From Thalassotalea eurytherma (lineage in GTDB: Bacteria; Pseudomonadota; Gammaproteobacteria; Enterobacterales; Alteromonadaceae), in NCBI RefSeq assembly GCF_030161415.1, contig NZ_BSSU01000007.1, positions 124,001-188,000 on the forward strand: 64,000 nucleotides of DNA, given 5' to 3'. The notes under the pieces are model-generated. The model was not told the DNA's origin. It did not search any database and saw only the letters and a program-made list of their open reading frames with translations. Positions 20,192 through 30,609 of the stretch are shown piece by piece. The translations under genes and the position numbers were made by a program. Position 1 is the first letter of the stretch. Each line of letters opens with the position of its first letter.

Positions 20192-20286
20192 TAAATTTAT
20201 CTAGCGCGTATAATAACAGTCTGAAAATCTGAGTCTACGACACCAACCTTTATATTAACCGAATTTTTCTGGAGACGTTTCTTTAC

Positions 20287-21642
20287 ATGTCTTGGCTGAA
20301 CACTGCTTCTCTAAAAGCGAGCTTAAAGCTGGCTTGGCCTATTTCACTGCAAAACACGCTCATTACCCTATTGGGTATGGTAGACGTGATGATGGTCAGT
20401 CATCTTGGCGATGCTGCCGTTGCTGCTGTTGGCTTAGGTAACCGTATTCAGTTTGTCGTACTGGTCATAATTATGGGGCTTGCTTGGGGTGTTGGCATTT
20501 TAGTCGCTCAATATTGGGGGGCCCAACAGCAGGAAAAAATTCGACGCACCGTATTAATGGGGGCATTTATTGGCGTCTTCGCCATGATTCCGATCGTAAT
20601 CGCTTTTTTCTATTTTGCCGACGATGTTATCGCCATTGGTAGTGAAGATAGTGAGGTAATAGCTTTAGGGCAAAGTTACCTATGGATCACCATGCCAAGC
20701 CTGTGCTTAATTGCCGTTATTATGGTGTTAGAGAACGCCTTAAGAAGTATTAATCAAGTTCGGCTACCTATGGTATTAAGCGCCATTGCTATTGCCATCA
20801 ACATAGTACTAAATTATTGGTTAATTAACGGTGGCTTGGGGATACCTGCGCTCGGTGTAGATGGCGCAGCCCTTGCAACAACAATATCAAGAGCCATACA
20901 TTTATTAATTCTCATTTATGTACTGATCAAAGTACTACACCCAATTGTTCCACACATGGATGACATCAAACTTCTTTCTCAAAAAGGGCCTTGGTGGAAA
21001 CTGCTTAAAATAGTCTGGCCTATGATGTTCAGCTTTGGCGTTTGGTCATTAGGTACATTTGTCTACCAACTAATTTATGGCCAAATGGGTACAAAGGAAT
21101 TGGCTGTTATGAGCCTATTGTCACCTATTGAGGGCATGTATATTTCTTTATTTTTTGGTTTTGCTAGTGCCTGCGCAATCATGGTTGGGCAAAAGCTTGG
21201 GGCAGATCAATATGATGAAGCTTGGGTAACGGCACGAAGTTTTATTACACTAGCGCCAATGGTAGGCCTTGCACTGGGCGTTTTACTTTACATGGCAAAG
21301 GCTTGGGTTTTCATTCCTTTTGCTGATTTACCAGCTGAAACTTTGACCCTTGCAAGTGATGTTTTCTTAATTATTGGTCTAGGCGCTTGGATCAAAATAA
21401 CCAACATGACCCTAGCGATGGGAGTGTTAAGGGCAGGAGGCGAAACCAAGGCCTGTCTTTATATCGATATCATCGGTATGTGGATTGTCAGTATTCCATT
21501 AACCTATTACTGTGCTTTCCACCTGAATTTACCATTATTTTGGGTAGCGCTAGCAGCATACTCAGAGGAAGTAACTAAATCCTTCCTGTTTTTATGGCGA
21601 GTATTACAGAAGAAATGGATGCGCAATTTAGCTAAAGCATAA
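20287..21642 (+). CDS. MATE family efflux transporter
   Basis: Cation-coupled multidrug exporter of 451 residues with about twelve predicted membrane helices in two similar halves, the usual MATE size. N-terminal features include SLQNTLITLLGMVDVMMVSHLGDAAVAAVGLG, a typical MatE-domain opening. The sequence is NorM/DinF-like. It is transcribed away from ubiC and stands alone; the substrate is unknown. A Shine-Dalgarno-like GGAGA lies about 10 nt before the ATG. Confidence 0.9.
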   Translation: MSWLNTASLKASLKLAWPISLQNTLITLLGMVDVMMVSHLGDAAVAAVGLGNRIQFVVLVIIMGLAWGVGILVAQYWGAQQQEKIRRTVLMGAFIGVFAMIPIVIAFFYFADDVIAIGSEDSEVIALGQSYLWITMPSLCLIAVIMVLENALRSINQVRLPMVLSAIAIAINIVLNYWLINGGLGIPALGVDGAALATTISRAIHLLILIYVLIKVLHPIVPHMDDIKLLSQKGPWWKLLKIVWPMMFSFGVWSLGTFVYQLIYGQMGTKELAVMSLLSPIEGMYISLFFGFASACAIMVGQKLGADQYDEAWVTARSFITLAPMVGLALGVLLYMAKAWVFIPFADLPAETLTLASDVFLIIGLGAWIKITNMTLAMGVLRAGGETKACLYIDIIGMWIVSIPLTYYCAFHLNLPLFWVALAAYSEEVTKSFLFLWRVLQKKWMRNLAKA

Positions 21643-21752
21643 CACCTATTTGCCGATAGTTAATGAGCATTAGATGTAAATAGTACCTGACCATTGCGTT
21701 AAATCAGGTTATGATCCACATTATTATCATGAGTTAACAAAGTTTCTAGATT

Positions 21753-22133
21753 ATGAAAAAACTGATTTCTTGTTTGTTACTATTATCCTGCCTAACCTCT
21801 GCCAAAGCGGCTGAATATGCGTATTACGGCTTTGAACCCGATATAGTGACTAACTATGTTTCTTCTCAAAAGAAAATGGGCTTTGTACGACTAACAGTAG
21901 AGCTAATGATTGAAGGCACATCAAACTTAGAATTAGTTGAGCATCATTCGCCATTATTGCGTGACGCGATTATTACGGTAATCGGACAGCAACCAGAAGA
22001 AAAAATTAAATCTATTCGTGGTCGTAGCGAAATTCAAAAACTGTGTGAAGATCGCGTCAAAGAATTACTATCGAAAGAAACAGGCCAGCCATTAGTTAAG
22101 AAATTACTTTTTACTCAATGGTTAGATAATTAG
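21753..22133 (+). CDS. FliL-like protein with signal peptide
   Basis: 126 residues. A cleavable signal peptide (about 1-19, ending AKA) replaces the membrane anchor of true FliL. The remainder fits the FliL fold: YYGFEPDIVTNY, then FVRLTVELMIEG, then a short conserved tail (LLRDAIITVIGQQ, VKELLSKETGQ, KKLLFTQWLDN). FliL assists torque generation at the flagellar stator. No other flagellar gene is nearby, so this is an orphan paralogue, probably periplasmic. The assignment to the FliL family is good; a flagellar role is inference. Confidence 0.75.
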   Translation: MKKLISCLLLLSCLTSAKAAEYAYYGFEPDIVTNYVSSQKKMGFVRLTVELMIEGTSNLELVEHHSPLLRDAIITVIGQQPEEKIKSIRGRSEIQKLCEDRVKELLSKETGQPLVKKLLFTQWLDN

Positions 22134-22156
22134 GGGCTGTTAAACCAAATCATACT

Positions 22157-22190
22157 AAAAGGCAGCTGTTAAGCTGCCTTTTTTGTTTTT
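22157..22190 (+). terminator. Terminator between fliL-like gene and glpG
   Basis: An 11-bp stem (22157-22167 with 22172-22182), 4-nt loop, then a T-rich run. It is flanked by A on the other side, so it may serve both convergent genes. Confidence 0.85.
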
Positions 22191-23058
22191 ACTTGTTCTG
22201 TGCTTGCTTATGTCTTATCGAATACAAATAAGCTAAAAAGCAACCGCTGAGCAAGCCGGTTAAATGTGCTGTATTAGCCACATTCACTGGCAGTAAGTCG
22301 ACAAAACCTAGTAATAACCAAACCAGTAACATGCCGATCACCGGCTTAGATAAATTCAGTCCTTTTTCTGGCATTAAATAGCCCATCCACCAAACATAAC
22401 CAACAACAGCATAAACAACGCCAGATAAACCACCAAAATTAGGGCCGGATACATAAAATTGGCTGACATTAGACACAATAGCGCTAACGAAAAAAACGAG
22501 TACTAGATGGCGTATACCTTGCGTTTTTTCAATTGCACCACCTAGTTGCCACCACCACATTGTATTGAATGCGATATGTAACAGGGAAAAGTGAAACAAT
22601 GCTGGCGTAAACAAACGGTGAGGAGCTGAAAGAACGCTTTCGACAGACAAAGACGAATAAAACTTCAAACTATTAAACATATCCATGGCAAAGCCAAAAA
22701 CACTAAGCCCATAAACAAGCCAACATGCGATGAACACCGTTAAGGTCACCATACCTGCATGTGCTAGAAAATTACGTTTAAAAACAGTCAGCAAATTATC
22801 ATTTGAATCAGTAAGCTCTGTGACCTTGCCTTGATGCCAAGCAGCTTGCTGATATTTATCGTGATGAGGGTTTTGAATAAAGGCTTCAAACAGTGCCTTT
22901 GCGTGATCATGCAATTCTCGATCACATAAAATCACATAACCCTTATCTGATTGCGCTACTTGAGCCGCAATCTTTTTGCTTTTCAAATAGTCACAAAACA
23001 CCAAGGCAATATTTTGCTGATTAACTTCAACAAGTGGTGTTAATTCAGCATTCATCAT
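22189..23058 (-). CDS. glpG: Rhomboid family intramembrane serine protease GlpG
   Basis: Cleaves membrane proteins inside the bilayer. The N-terminal cytoplasmic domain (about 1-90) is followed by six membrane helices. The catalytic Ser lies in GGLSGVVYA and the catalytic His in NTAHLTGLLSG; WWWQLGG is the conserved loop region. The start is taken at 23058, where ATG overlaps the glpE stop (TAATG); a second ATG follows directly at 23055. A longer frame from 23094 would overlap glpE by 37 nt and adds residues not typical of GlpG. The glpE-glpG order matches E. coli, but glpD and glpR are absent here. Confidence 0.93.
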   Translation of the reverse strand: MMNAELTPLVEVNQQNIALVFCDYLKSKKIAAQVAQSDKGYVILCDRELHDHAKALFEAFIQNPHHDKYQQAAWHQGKVTELTDSNDNLLTVFKRNFLAHAGMVTLTVFIACWLVYGLSVFGFAMDMFNSLKFYSSLSVESVLSAPHRLFTPALFHFSLLHIAFNTMWWWQLGGAIEKTQGIRHLVLVFFVSAIVSNVSQFYVSGPNFGGLSGVVYAVVGYVWWMGYLMPEKGLNLSKPVIGMLLVWLLLGFVDLLPVNVANTAHLTGLLSGCFLAYLYSIRHKQAQNK

Positions 23059-23393
23059 TATTTTTCTACCTGCTCTGGGCACATTGTTTGCCACATCTCA
23101 AAACCACCATCTAAAGAATAGACATCTGAGAAGTCTTGACTGGCAAGAAATTGTGCTGCTTGTTGGCTAGAAATGCCGTGATAACAGCAAACAACCGTTG
23201 GTTTATCAAGGTCTGCATCACGGATGAAGTCACCTAAGTTGTCGTTGGTTAAATGCAGCGCGTGATCAATACGACCATTAGCAAATGCATTTGCATCACG
23301 AATATCAACAATAACAACCTCTTCATTTACCAAACGTGTTTTTAACGTGTCGGCAGTAATATGTTGAAAAGTATCAGCGGGAGTTGAGGACAT
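23058..23393 (-). CDS. glpE: Thiosulfate sulfurtransferase GlpE (single rhodanese domain)
   Basis: A cytoplasmic single-domain rhodanese of 111 residues, the E. coli size. The active-site loop is CYHGISS with Cys70 as the persulfide-forming residue. The conserved opening VVIVDIRD and closing SLDGGFEMW are present. It transfers sulfane sulfur from thiosulfate to cyanide or a thiol acceptor. It is cotranscribed with glpG with a one-base overlap. Confidence 0.93.
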   Translation of the reverse strand: MSSTPADTFQHITADTLKTRLVNEEVVIVDIRDANAFANGRIDHALHLTNDNLGDFIRDADLDKPTVVCCYHGISSQQAAQFLASQDFSDVYSLDGGFEMWQTMCPEQVEK

Positions 23394-23434
23394 TACATCA
23401 CCTAAAAATTCAAAATTATGATTAACAGTATATT

Positions 23435-23464
23435 AAAAAAGGGAGCTAGGCTCCCCTTTTTTAA
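23435..23464 (-). terminator. Terminator after tdh
   Basis: GGGAGC (23441-23446) pairs with GCTCCC (23450-23455), with a 3-nt loop. On the minus strand a T-run follows (A-run 23435-23440). It ends the kbl-tdh transcript. Confidence 0.75.
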
Positions 23465-23487
23465 AGGTTTTTACGAGTTATAACGAA

Positions 23488-24525
23488 TTACGATTTTTCA
23501 CTTGTCCAATCTAAAATAACTTTGCCAGATTGTCCTGAGCGCATCACATCAAAACCTGATTGAAAATCATCAATCGAGTAGTGGTGCGTAATAATTGGTG
23601 ATAAATCTAAACCTGATTGAATTAAACTCGCCATTTTGTACCAAGTTTCAAACATTTCACGACCATAAATACCTTTGATCGTCAGCCCTTTAAATATCAC
23701 CTTGCTCCAGTCAATGGCCATATCGTTACCTGGAATACCTAACATGGCTATTTTACCACCATGATTCATATTCTCTAACATATCGGTAAATGCCATTGGT
23801 ACACCAGACATTTCAAGGCCAACATCAAAACCTTCAGTCATACCTAGTTCAGCCATAACATCTGATAGCTTTTCCTTGCTAACATCTACAGCGCGCGTTG
23901 CACCCATTTTTCTCGCTAACGATAATCGATACTCGTTGACGTCGGTAATCACCACATGGCGCGCACCAACGTGCTTGGCCACTGCAGCGGCCATTATGCC
24001 GATTGGACCTGCGCCGGTAATTAAAACATCTTCGCCCACTAAATCGAATGATAATGCAGTATGAACAGCGTTACCAAATGGGTCAAAGATCGCAGCTAAA
24101 TCGTCAGAAATTTCATCAGGTAATTTAAATGCATTATAAGCGGGAATCACAAGGTACTCAGCAAATGAGCCTTCTCGATCTACACCTACACCTACCGTAT
24201 TTCGACATAAGTGTGTGCGACCACCACGACAATTACGGCAATGACCACAAGTAATATGACCTTCACCAGACACACGATCGCCTACCGAAAAGCCTTTGAC
24301 TTCTTGGCCCATATCAACAACTTCGCCAGCATACTCATGACCTACGACCATAGGCACAGGAATCGTTTTTTGTGACCATTCATCCCAGTTATAAATATGA
24401 ATGTCTGTACCACAAATTGCCGTTTTATTAATTTTAATTAATAAATCATTGTGACCCATTTTAGGCTTGGGCGAATCAGTCATCCAAATGCCTTCTTTGG
24501 CGTGTAATTTAGCTAATGATTTCAT
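23488..24525 (-). CDS. tdh: L-threonine 3-dehydrogenase
   Basis: Zinc-dependent alcohol-dehydrogenase family enzyme, 345 residues. It oxidises threonine to 2-amino-3-ketobutyrate with NAD+. Catalytic zinc ligands are Cys38 and His63-Glu64 (GHEYAGE). The structural zinc lobe has Cys93, Cys96, Cys99 and Cys107. The NAD-binding motif is [15 protein letters not shown]. It follows kbl with a 23-nt gap, forming the threonine-to-glycine operon. Confidence 0.96.
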   Translation of the reverse strand: MKSLAKLHAKEGIWMTDSPKPKMGHNDLLIKINKTAICGTDIHIYNWDEWSQKTIPVPMVVGHEYAGEVVDMGQEVKGFSVGDRVSGEGHITCGHCRNCRGGRTHLCRNTVGVGVDREGSFAEYLVIPAYNAFKLPDEISDDLAAIFDPFGNAVHTALSFDLVGEDVLITGAGPIGIMAAAVAKHVGARHVVITDVNEYRLSLARKMGATRAVDVSKEKLSDVMAELGMTEGFDVGLEMSGVPMAFTDMLENMNHGGKIAMLGIPGNDMAIDWSKVIFKGLTIKGIYGREMFETWYKMASLIQSGLDLSPIITHHYSIDDFQSGFDVMRSGQSGKVILDWTSEKS

Positions 24526-24548
24526 CTAAAAATACCTGTCTTTACGTA

Positions 24549-25742
24549 CTAAATAATACCCATGTCTTTACCGATGCGGGTAAAGGCTTCAATGGCTTTG
24601 TCTAACTGCGCTTTAGTATGAGCGGCTGAAATTTGTGTACGAATACGCGCTTGACCTTTTGGTACTACCGGGAAAGAGAAGCCAATTACGTAAATACCTT
24701 CAGCTAATAAGCGATTAGCCATTTCACTCGCTACTTTAGCGTCACCTAACATCACAGGAACAATCGCATGATCTGCGCCAGCACAAGTGAAACCTGCTGT
24801 TTCCATTTGCGTTCTAAAATACTGAGCATTGTCTTTTAATGTTTTACGTAACTCACCGCCTTGCGCGAGTAAGTCGAGTACACGGATTGATGCGCTAACG
24901 ATTGCCGGTGCTAGTGAGTTCGAAAATAAGTATGGACGAGAGCGCTGCCTTAACCATTCAACAATTTCTTTTTTCCCTGAAGTATAACCGCCAGATGCAC
25001 CGCCCATTGCTTTGCCTAACGTACCAGTAATGATATCGACACGCCCCATAACCTCACAATACTCGTGGCTACCGCGACCTTCTTCGCCAACAAAACCAAC
25101 GGCATGTGAATCATCAACCATAACAAGGGCGTTATATTTGTCGGCTAAATCACAAATGCCTTTCAAGTTAGCGATCACACCGTCCATCGAAAATACGCCG
25201 TCTGTCGCGATTAACTTATAACGGGCACCCGCTTCATCAGCGGCTTTTAAACTCGCTTCTAGTTCAATAAGATCGTTGTTTGCGTAACGGAAACGTTTAG
25301 CTTTACATAAACGCACACCATCAATAATCGATGCATGGTTTAACGCATCACTAATGATGGCATCTTCAGGCCCTAATATCGTTTCAAAAAGACCGGCATT
25401 AGCATCAAAACACGATGAATAAAGAATGGTATCTTCCATCCCCAAGAAGTCGCTTAACTTCTGCTCTAATGTTTTATGAATATCTTGTGTACCACAAATA
25501 AAACGAACTGATGCCATGCCAAAACCATGATCATCTAAGCCAGCTTTCGCGGCCTCAATTAATGCAGGGTGATTTGCTAAACCTAAGTAGTTATTGGCAC
25601 AAAAATTAATAACCTGCTCACCAGAATTAACGGCAATGGCAGCTTGTTGTGCTGTTGTAATAACACGCTCGTCTTTGTACAAGCCTTCTTCTTTAACCTG
25701 ATCAATTTGACCTTGCATATACTGATAAAAATTCGATGACAT
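24549..25742 (-). CDS. kbl: Glycine C-acetyltransferase (2-amino-3-ketobutyrate CoA ligase)
   Basis: PLP enzyme of the alpha-oxoamine synthase family, 397 residues. It splits 2-amino-3-ketobutyrate with CoA into glycine and acetyl-CoA. The PLP-binding Lys is K244 in [19 protein letters not shown] (210-217) holds the Asp/His of the cofactor site. First gene of the kbl-tdh operon; it takes up the unstable product of Tdh. Confidence 0.96.
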   Translation of the reverse strand: MSSNFYQYMQGQIDQVKEEGLYKDERVITTAQQAAIAVNSGEQVINFCANNYLGLANHPALIEAAKAGLDDHGFGMASVRFICGTQDIHKTLEQKLSDFLGMEDTILYSSCFDANAGLFETILGPEDAIISDALNHASIIDGVRLCKAKRFRYANNDLIELEASLKAADEAGARYKLIATDGVFSMDGVIANLKGICDLADKYNALVMVDDSHAVGFVGEEGRGSHEYCEVMGRVDIITGTLGKAMGGASGGYTSGKKEIVEWLRQRSRPYLFSNSLAPAIVSASIRVLDLLAQGGELRKTLKDNAQYFRTQMETAGFTCAGADHAIVPVMLGDAKVASEMANRLLAEGIYVIGFSFPVVPKGQARIRTQISAAHTKAQLDKAIEAFTRIGKDMGII

Positions 25743-25987
25743 AGCCGCCTCGTTGTAAATAATTTGTAATAACCCAGATTTTCGGAATTTTACGCTATAT
25801 TAATATAAAAATCATGTATCTCAGTATTCGAGAACTCTACTAAAATACAAATTTGTTAACCTTGATTGCCAGTTAATGCAATAATAGCAAATGCTAGCAA
25901 GTTTCGGTGACATTTTCTCGCTTGTTGATACCTACCAGACTTAGTTATACTGTTGATTAATCACTAGTTACCAATCAAGAGTTATTT

Positions 25988-27274
25988 TTGAACGCCCAAC
26001 TCTCGCTTTTTGCTTATCGCATCGTCATTTTATTGCTAACGCCGATCTTATTGTTGGCATTGTTCATTCGCTCAATAAATCATAAGGCCTACCGTGCGCG
26101 ACTTGCAGAAAGACTTGGTTTTTTACCTAATCACTTTAAAAAAAATGGCATTGTCATTCATGCTGCCAGCGTAGGTGAAGTATTAGCATTAAAACCCTTA
26201 GTAACTGAGCTGCTTGCCCTACATCCAACAAAAATCATCACCTTTACAACCTTTACTCCAACAGGATCAGCGCAAGTTAAACAACATTTTGGCGATCGTG
26301 TTCAGCATTGTTATTTACCCATTGATAATCCACTATCAACACACCTCTTTTTAAATAAATTAGTACCGAGCAGTTTAATCGTCATGGAAACTGAATTATG
26401 GCCTAACTTAATTGCTCAAGCTAAAAACAGAAAGATTAAACTACAGCTCATTAACGGTCGTTTGTCGGATAACTCAATGAAAAGCTATCGTAAGCTTACA
26501 TGGCTGATTACTCCATGCTTGAAAAGCTTTGATGATATCTTGTGTCAAAGCCAAGACAACCAAGTAAATTTTCTCTCGTTGGGCGCAGATGGTGATACAA
26601 CTATTGTGTCAGGCAATTTGAAGTACGACATAAGACTCACAGACCAAACCATTGCAAAGCAAGCAGAGCTCGCTGGATATTTACAAAATAAACGCCCTAT
26701 TTGGCTTGTTGCCAGCACCCATCCTGGCGATGAAGAAATAATATTGAATGCTTTTCAACAAGCATTAGAAGCACAACCCGATTTATTACTTATTCTCGTA
26801 CCTAGGCATCCTGAGCGTTTTAATGATATAGCCAATTTATGTCAACAAACCTATCAGACCGTCAGGCGCAGTGAACAATCAACTGTATTAGCTGAACATC
26901 AAATTTGGCTACTTGATAGCTTAGGTGAGCTTATGGCGGCATTTGCCTTAGCCGACATTGTGACCATGGGTGGCAGCTTTAGCCATATTGGTGGTCACAA
27001 CCCACTTGAGCCGGCTTTTTACCACAAAGCGATTATTGTTGGCCCTAATATGTCTAATTTTAAAGACGTTATGCAAACAATGGCGAAAAACCAAAGCATA
27101 GTGCAGCTAACAGGTGATCGAGATTATGCTGCTCAATTAGCTAACCATCTAGGATATTTGCTTAAAGATGAAGAACGACGTATATCGCTAGGTGACAACG
27201 CAAGAAAAGTGGTCGATGAAAATCAGGGCGCGTTGGCAACAACATTAGAAAAAATAGACCAATACCTGAAGTAA
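25988..27274 (+). CDS. waaA: 3-deoxy-D-manno-octulosonic acid transferase
   Basis: Adds Kdo to lipid A precursors at the inner-membrane face. 428 residues, normal. An N-terminal membrane anchor is followed by a GT-B fold with ASVGEVLALKPL, METELWPNL, a central INGRLSDNS, and the C-terminal GGSFSHIGGHNPLEPA sugar-nucleotide-binding motif. The start is TTG at 25988, preceded by an AAGAG-type ribosome-binding site; no in-frame ATG lies nearby that would keep the anchor. The Kdo kinase gene follows 0.7 kb downstream. Confidence 0.95.
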   Translation: MNAQLSLFAYRIVILLLTPILLLALFIRSINHKAYRARLAERLGFLPNHFKKNGIVIHAASVGEVLALKPLVTELLALHPTKIITFTTFTPTGSAQVKQHFGDRVQHCYLPIDNPLSTHLFLNKLVPSSLIVMETELWPNLIAQAKNRKIKLQLINGRLSDNSMKSYRKLTWLITPCLKSFDDILCQSQDNQVNFLSLGADGDTTIVSGNLKYDIRLTDQTIAKQAELAGYLQNKRPIWLVASTHPGDEEIILNAFQQALEAQPDLLLILVPRHPERFNDIANLCQQTYQTVRRSEQSTVLAEHQIWLLDSLGELMAAFALADIVTMGGSFSHIGGHNPLEPAFYHKAIIVGPNMSNFKDVMQTMAKNQSIVQLTGDRDYAAQLANHLGYLLKDEERRISLGDNARKVVDENQGALATTLEKIDQYLK

Positions 27275-27363
27275 CTTCAAATATTGGTCAATGGTTTTAT
27301 TATTATTGTCGAGGGCAACAGCCCCATATAGCTATAACTTACTTTAGAGAGAAGATTGTGAGT

Positions 27364-27615
27364 TTACGCTTTTGCTTTTTGTTTTTTTAACATCACGAAT
27401 AAATTATCTTTTAAATTTAATCGCTTAAACTTGCGTTGCTCCAAATATTCGTCAGTCGTGTTTTCAACACCCTCTTCGATGCGAATCACTTCTTTATTTA
27501 CATCATGATATTCATTAAATAAACGTGCAAAATGTGCGTCATTCATTTTTAAGTCGTGAATTTCATCATGAAACTCTGGGAATTCGTGGTGTAGATCATG
27601 CTTTTCAATAGACAT
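27364..27615 (-). CDS. YdcH family protein (DUF465)
   Basis: A small charged helical protein of 83 residues from ATG at 27615 (MSIEKHDLHHEFPEF). An upstream ATG at 27633 is less likely because the family begins at the shorter start. Family pattern seen: EFPEF...I..LK..D.HF.RL..EY...., ending LKRLNLKDNLFVMLK. DUF465 proteins form small helical hairpins of unknown function. Between waaA and kdkA on the opposite strand. Confidence 0.85.
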   Translation of the reverse strand: MSIEKHDLHHEFPEFHDEIHDLKMNDAHFARLFNEYHDVNKEVIRIEEGVENTTDEYLEQRKFKRLNLKDNLFVMLKKQKAKA

Positions 27616-27633
27616 CTTATTACCCCTAATCAA

Positions 27634-27942
27634 TGATACTTGTTAAGTTAATAATACCGAGCAAAGCAGAATATTTATTGATCTGGCGCAAGCAAAAACC
27701 AACCATTATAAAATCATTTTTTGATGCTAATTTATTGAAAATATCAGGTTAAATCTTGATAGGGATCCTATTGCAATTCATCAATATGAGTGACAAGTTG
27801 CTGAGTACTGATATTTGCCATTAACAATACCGATAACAGGGGGAGAATCTATAGCTTGAATACCCTTAATGGTGAGAAGCCATTGACCCAGCATTAAGGA
27901 ATCACCACAATAGGCGCAGAATAGAAATATAAGGCAATTATT
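27634..27942. other. Divergent intergenic region, no gene supported
   Basis: This 309-nt gap separates ydcH (minus) and kdkA (plus). It holds an 8-bp inverted repeat, CCTTAATG (27864-27871) with CATTAAGG (27892-27899), 20 nt apart. On the minus strand a stop-free frame of roughly 50 codons can be read (about 27785-27945), but it lacks a convincing start with a ribosome-binding site. Promoters for both flanking genes should be here; none is clear enough to mark. Confidence 0.4.
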
Positions 27943-28689
27943 TTGAAGCCAAGTGCAAATCTAAAACCTTGTCAGTTAGTAGTGATTGACTCTTCATCAT
28001 ATTACTTCGCTTATGATGCCAATAAGATTGATCAGCCAAGCGTAGACATTTTTAATTCCAAATATTGGCAATCACAACAGGCAATTGTAGGAACTGCGCA
28101 AGGTAGAGGCACAACCTATTTTATTGACTATCAACAACAAGCGTGGGTTTTAAAACACTATTATCGCGGCGGATTAATCGGCAAACTGATCAAAGATAAG
28201 TATATTTATTTAGGGATAGAGAAAACCCGTGCAAAAAGGGAATTTGATTTATTAGTAACAATGCAAGCTCTACAATTACCCTGCCCTGCGCCTATTGCAA
28301 TTGGTATTAAAAAGCATGCCTTGACCTATCAAGCAGATTTAATTACCGAACGCATTCAACACAGTCAAGATGTTGTCGGCATACTAAAAAAACAAACCAT
28401 ATCAGCTGAGCAATGGCAACTTATTGGTAAAACCATTCAGGACTTTCATCAACATGGCATCTACCATGATGATCTAAACTGTCATAACATTTTGCTCGAC
28501 AATCAAAATCAGGTTTGGCTCATCGATTTTGATAGAGGGGAACAGAAACCTATAGATAAAGGCTGGCAACAAGATAATTTAGATCGGCTATTACGCTCAT
28601 TTAGAAAAGAAAAAACTCGCCTGAGCGAGTTTTATTGGCAAGAATCTGATTGGCAATCACTACTAAGTGGCTACCACAGCGCTACTTAA
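27943..28689 (+). CDS. kdkA: 3-deoxy-D-manno-octulosonic acid kinase
   Basis: Phosphorylates the Kdo residue of Kdo-lipid A at O-4. 248 residues, normal. It has a small lipopolysaccharide-kinase fold: the Gly-rich GTAQGRGTTYFID loop, Lys in WVLKHYYRGG, the catalytic loop IYHDDLNCHNILLD and the metal-binding WLIDFDRGE. The start is TTG at 27943. It works directly after WaaA, whose gene is upstream on the same strand. Organisms with KdkA usually make mono-Kdo, phosphorylated inner core. The 3' end overlaps the convergent TetR gene by 4 nt. Confidence 0.94.
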   Translation: MKPSANLKPCQLVVIDSSSYYFAYDANKIDQPSVDIFNSKYWQSQQAIVGTAQGRGTTYFIDYQQQAWVLKHYYRGGLIGKLIKDKYIYLGIEKTRAKREFDLLVTMQALQLPCPAPIAIGIKKHALTYQADLITERIQHSQDVVGILKKQTISAEQWQLIGKTIQDFHQHGIYHDDLNCHNILLDNQNQVWLIDFDRGEQKPIDKGWQQDNLDRLLRSFRKEKTRLSEFYWQESDWQSLLSGYHSAT

Positions 28690-29342
28690 GCGACTGTCAG
28701 CATTTCCTCTTGGCGCTTTAAATAAAGATCACGGGCTTTAATAAAATCAGGTAATGCTTTTGGTGTGGTATATGGTCGAATCAAGGCAAATATTTTCAAA
28801 ACACCTTCAAAAAATACCGAAGAATCAATCTCAGGGTTTAAGTTCTGGGTTTGATAGAAGCTAAGCCAGAAAGTATTCACAATACGTAAAACACTAACTA
28901 AATCGGGTAATTCTTCATCTTCAAAGGCAATCATATCAACATCGCGTAGCGAGATTAATAAATCACTTACCTGCTTACTAATATACTCTTGAACTTCTAC
29001 ATATTTTTCACGCAGGCTTGGGTTCTTATCAAGCAACACAGGTAAATTAGCGTAGAAGAATCTAAAGCGAGACATTGCTTGGAATACTGTATCCATGTAG
29101 TTGATAATTGCATCAAGCGGTTCAATATCTGGTGAGGCAATAGGAAACGTATCAAGCAGAAGTTTACGTGCGTATTCTTCATAAATAGACAGGATAATGT
29201 CTTCTTTATTACGGAAGTGATAGTACAGGTTACCCGGGCTTATACCTAGGTGAGCAGCAATATGATTTGTTGTAACATTTCGCTCTCCGTGCTCATTAAA
29301 TAAATCAATACTGGCTTGAATTATTTTATCCCGCGTTTTCAT
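28686..29342 (-). CDS. TetR/AcrR family transcriptional regulator
   Basis: 218 residues. The N-terminal TetR DNA-binding domain (about 4-50) has DKIIQASIDLFNEHGERNVTTNHIA and the recognition-helix region HLGISPGNLYYHFRNKEDI. The C-terminal ligand/dimer domain is divergent; a cluster of aromatic residues is present around RFRFFYANL. The target is unknown. It is convergent with kdkA (4-nt overlap) and divergent from the SnoaL-like gene, which is a candidate target by position only. Confidence 0.88.
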   Translation of the reverse strand: MKTRDKIIQASIDLFNEHGERNVTTNHIAAHLGISPGNLYYHFRNKEDIILSIYEEYARKLLLDTFPIASPDIEPLDAIINYMDTVFQAMSRFRFFYANLPVLLDKNPSLREKYVEVQEYISKQVSDLLISLRDVDMIAFEDEELPDLVSVLRIVNTFWLSFYQTQNLNPEIDSSVFFEGVLKIFALIRPYTTPKALPDFIKARDLYLKRQEEMLTVA

Positions 29343-29519
29343 AATACTCGTCTACTCTCACAACCTCGAATTTTTCTATCATACTATCAAAACTTCATAA
29401 AACGGAAGTGTTTTCGAGCAAATACTTTAAGTCCTAGTTTTTTCAAACATTACAAATACCTAACGGAAAAATTAGCAAACTATTATCAAATATAGAGTTT
29501 TTACGTCATCAACTTAATC

Positions 29520-29553
29520 TTGACATCTGTTAGATAATAAGAATAACTATAAT
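29520..29553 (+). promoter_or_regulatory. Possible sigma-70 promoter for SnoaL-like gene
   Basis: A consensus -35 TTGACA lies at 29520-29525. A TAACTA lies 18 nt later and a consensus TATAAT at 29548-29553, but the latter spacing (22 nt) is too long. One of these likely drives the gene at 29584. Confidence 0.45.
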
Positions 29554-29583
29554 AAAACTATCTATAAAAATGGAATAAGAATA

Positions 29584-29985
29584 ATGATCGAACAATGGCA
29601 CCAAGTGGTGAAGTCACGTGATTTAAGCGCACTATCTGAATTAATTGCTGATAACGCTGTTTTACACTCCCCTGTTATCCATCGACAAATAGCAGGAAAG
29701 AAAATGGTTCAAATGTACCTTACCGCTGCTTTCCATACTTTTTTAAATGATACATTTACCTATATTACTGAAGCACACGCTCAGCCTGAAACAGGGCAAA
29801 AAGTTGTCTTAGAGTTTACGACAGAAATTAATGGTATTTTTGTCAACGGCATAGATATGATCACCTTTGATAGCGAAGGCAAAATCATTGAATTTAAAGT
29901 GATGGTTCGCCCATTCAAAGCGTTAAATTTAATTAATGAGCACATGATGGCATCACTGGAAAAGCTCGGTATGTCATTTAGCTAA
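29584..29985 (+). CDS. SnoaL-like / NTF2-fold protein
   Basis: 133 residues, an NTF2-like alpha+beta cone fold by pattern: an N-terminal helix (IEQWHQVVKSRDLSALSELIADNAVLHSPV), a central region, and C-terminal strands with KVVLEFTTEINGIFVNGIDMITFD and IIEFKVMVRPFKALN. Proteins of this group are small hydrolases, isomerases or binding proteins; no function can be fixed. It is divergent from the TetR regulator and upstream of coaD. Confidence 0.8.
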   Translation: MIEQWHQVVKSRDLSALSELIADNAVLHSPVIHRQIAGKKMVQMYLTAAFHTFLNDTFTYITEAHAQPETGQKVVLEFTTEINGIFVNGIDMITFDSEGKIIEFKVMVRPFKALNLINEHMMASLEKLGMSFS

Positions 29986-30034
29986 TGAATCAGACTAGGC
30001 AAATTTACGACGGCCATTTACAATAACCTAATAA

Positions 30035-30538
<504 letters not shown>

Positions 30539-30609
30539 ACCAATCACTTCATAAAACATGAGTAGCGACCTTAGCACTGCTCATGTTGCCAATTCGCAAG
30601 ACTCTTCAA

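Noticed and set aside
27785-27945. Minus-strand frame of about 50 codons between ydcH and kdkA as a gene
   Set aside because: No convincing start codon with ribosome-binding site, and it would run into the kdkA start region.
30558-30592. AACATGAG/CTCATGTT inverted repeat between coaD and mutM as a terminator
   Set aside because: The loop is long and no T-run follows on either strand.
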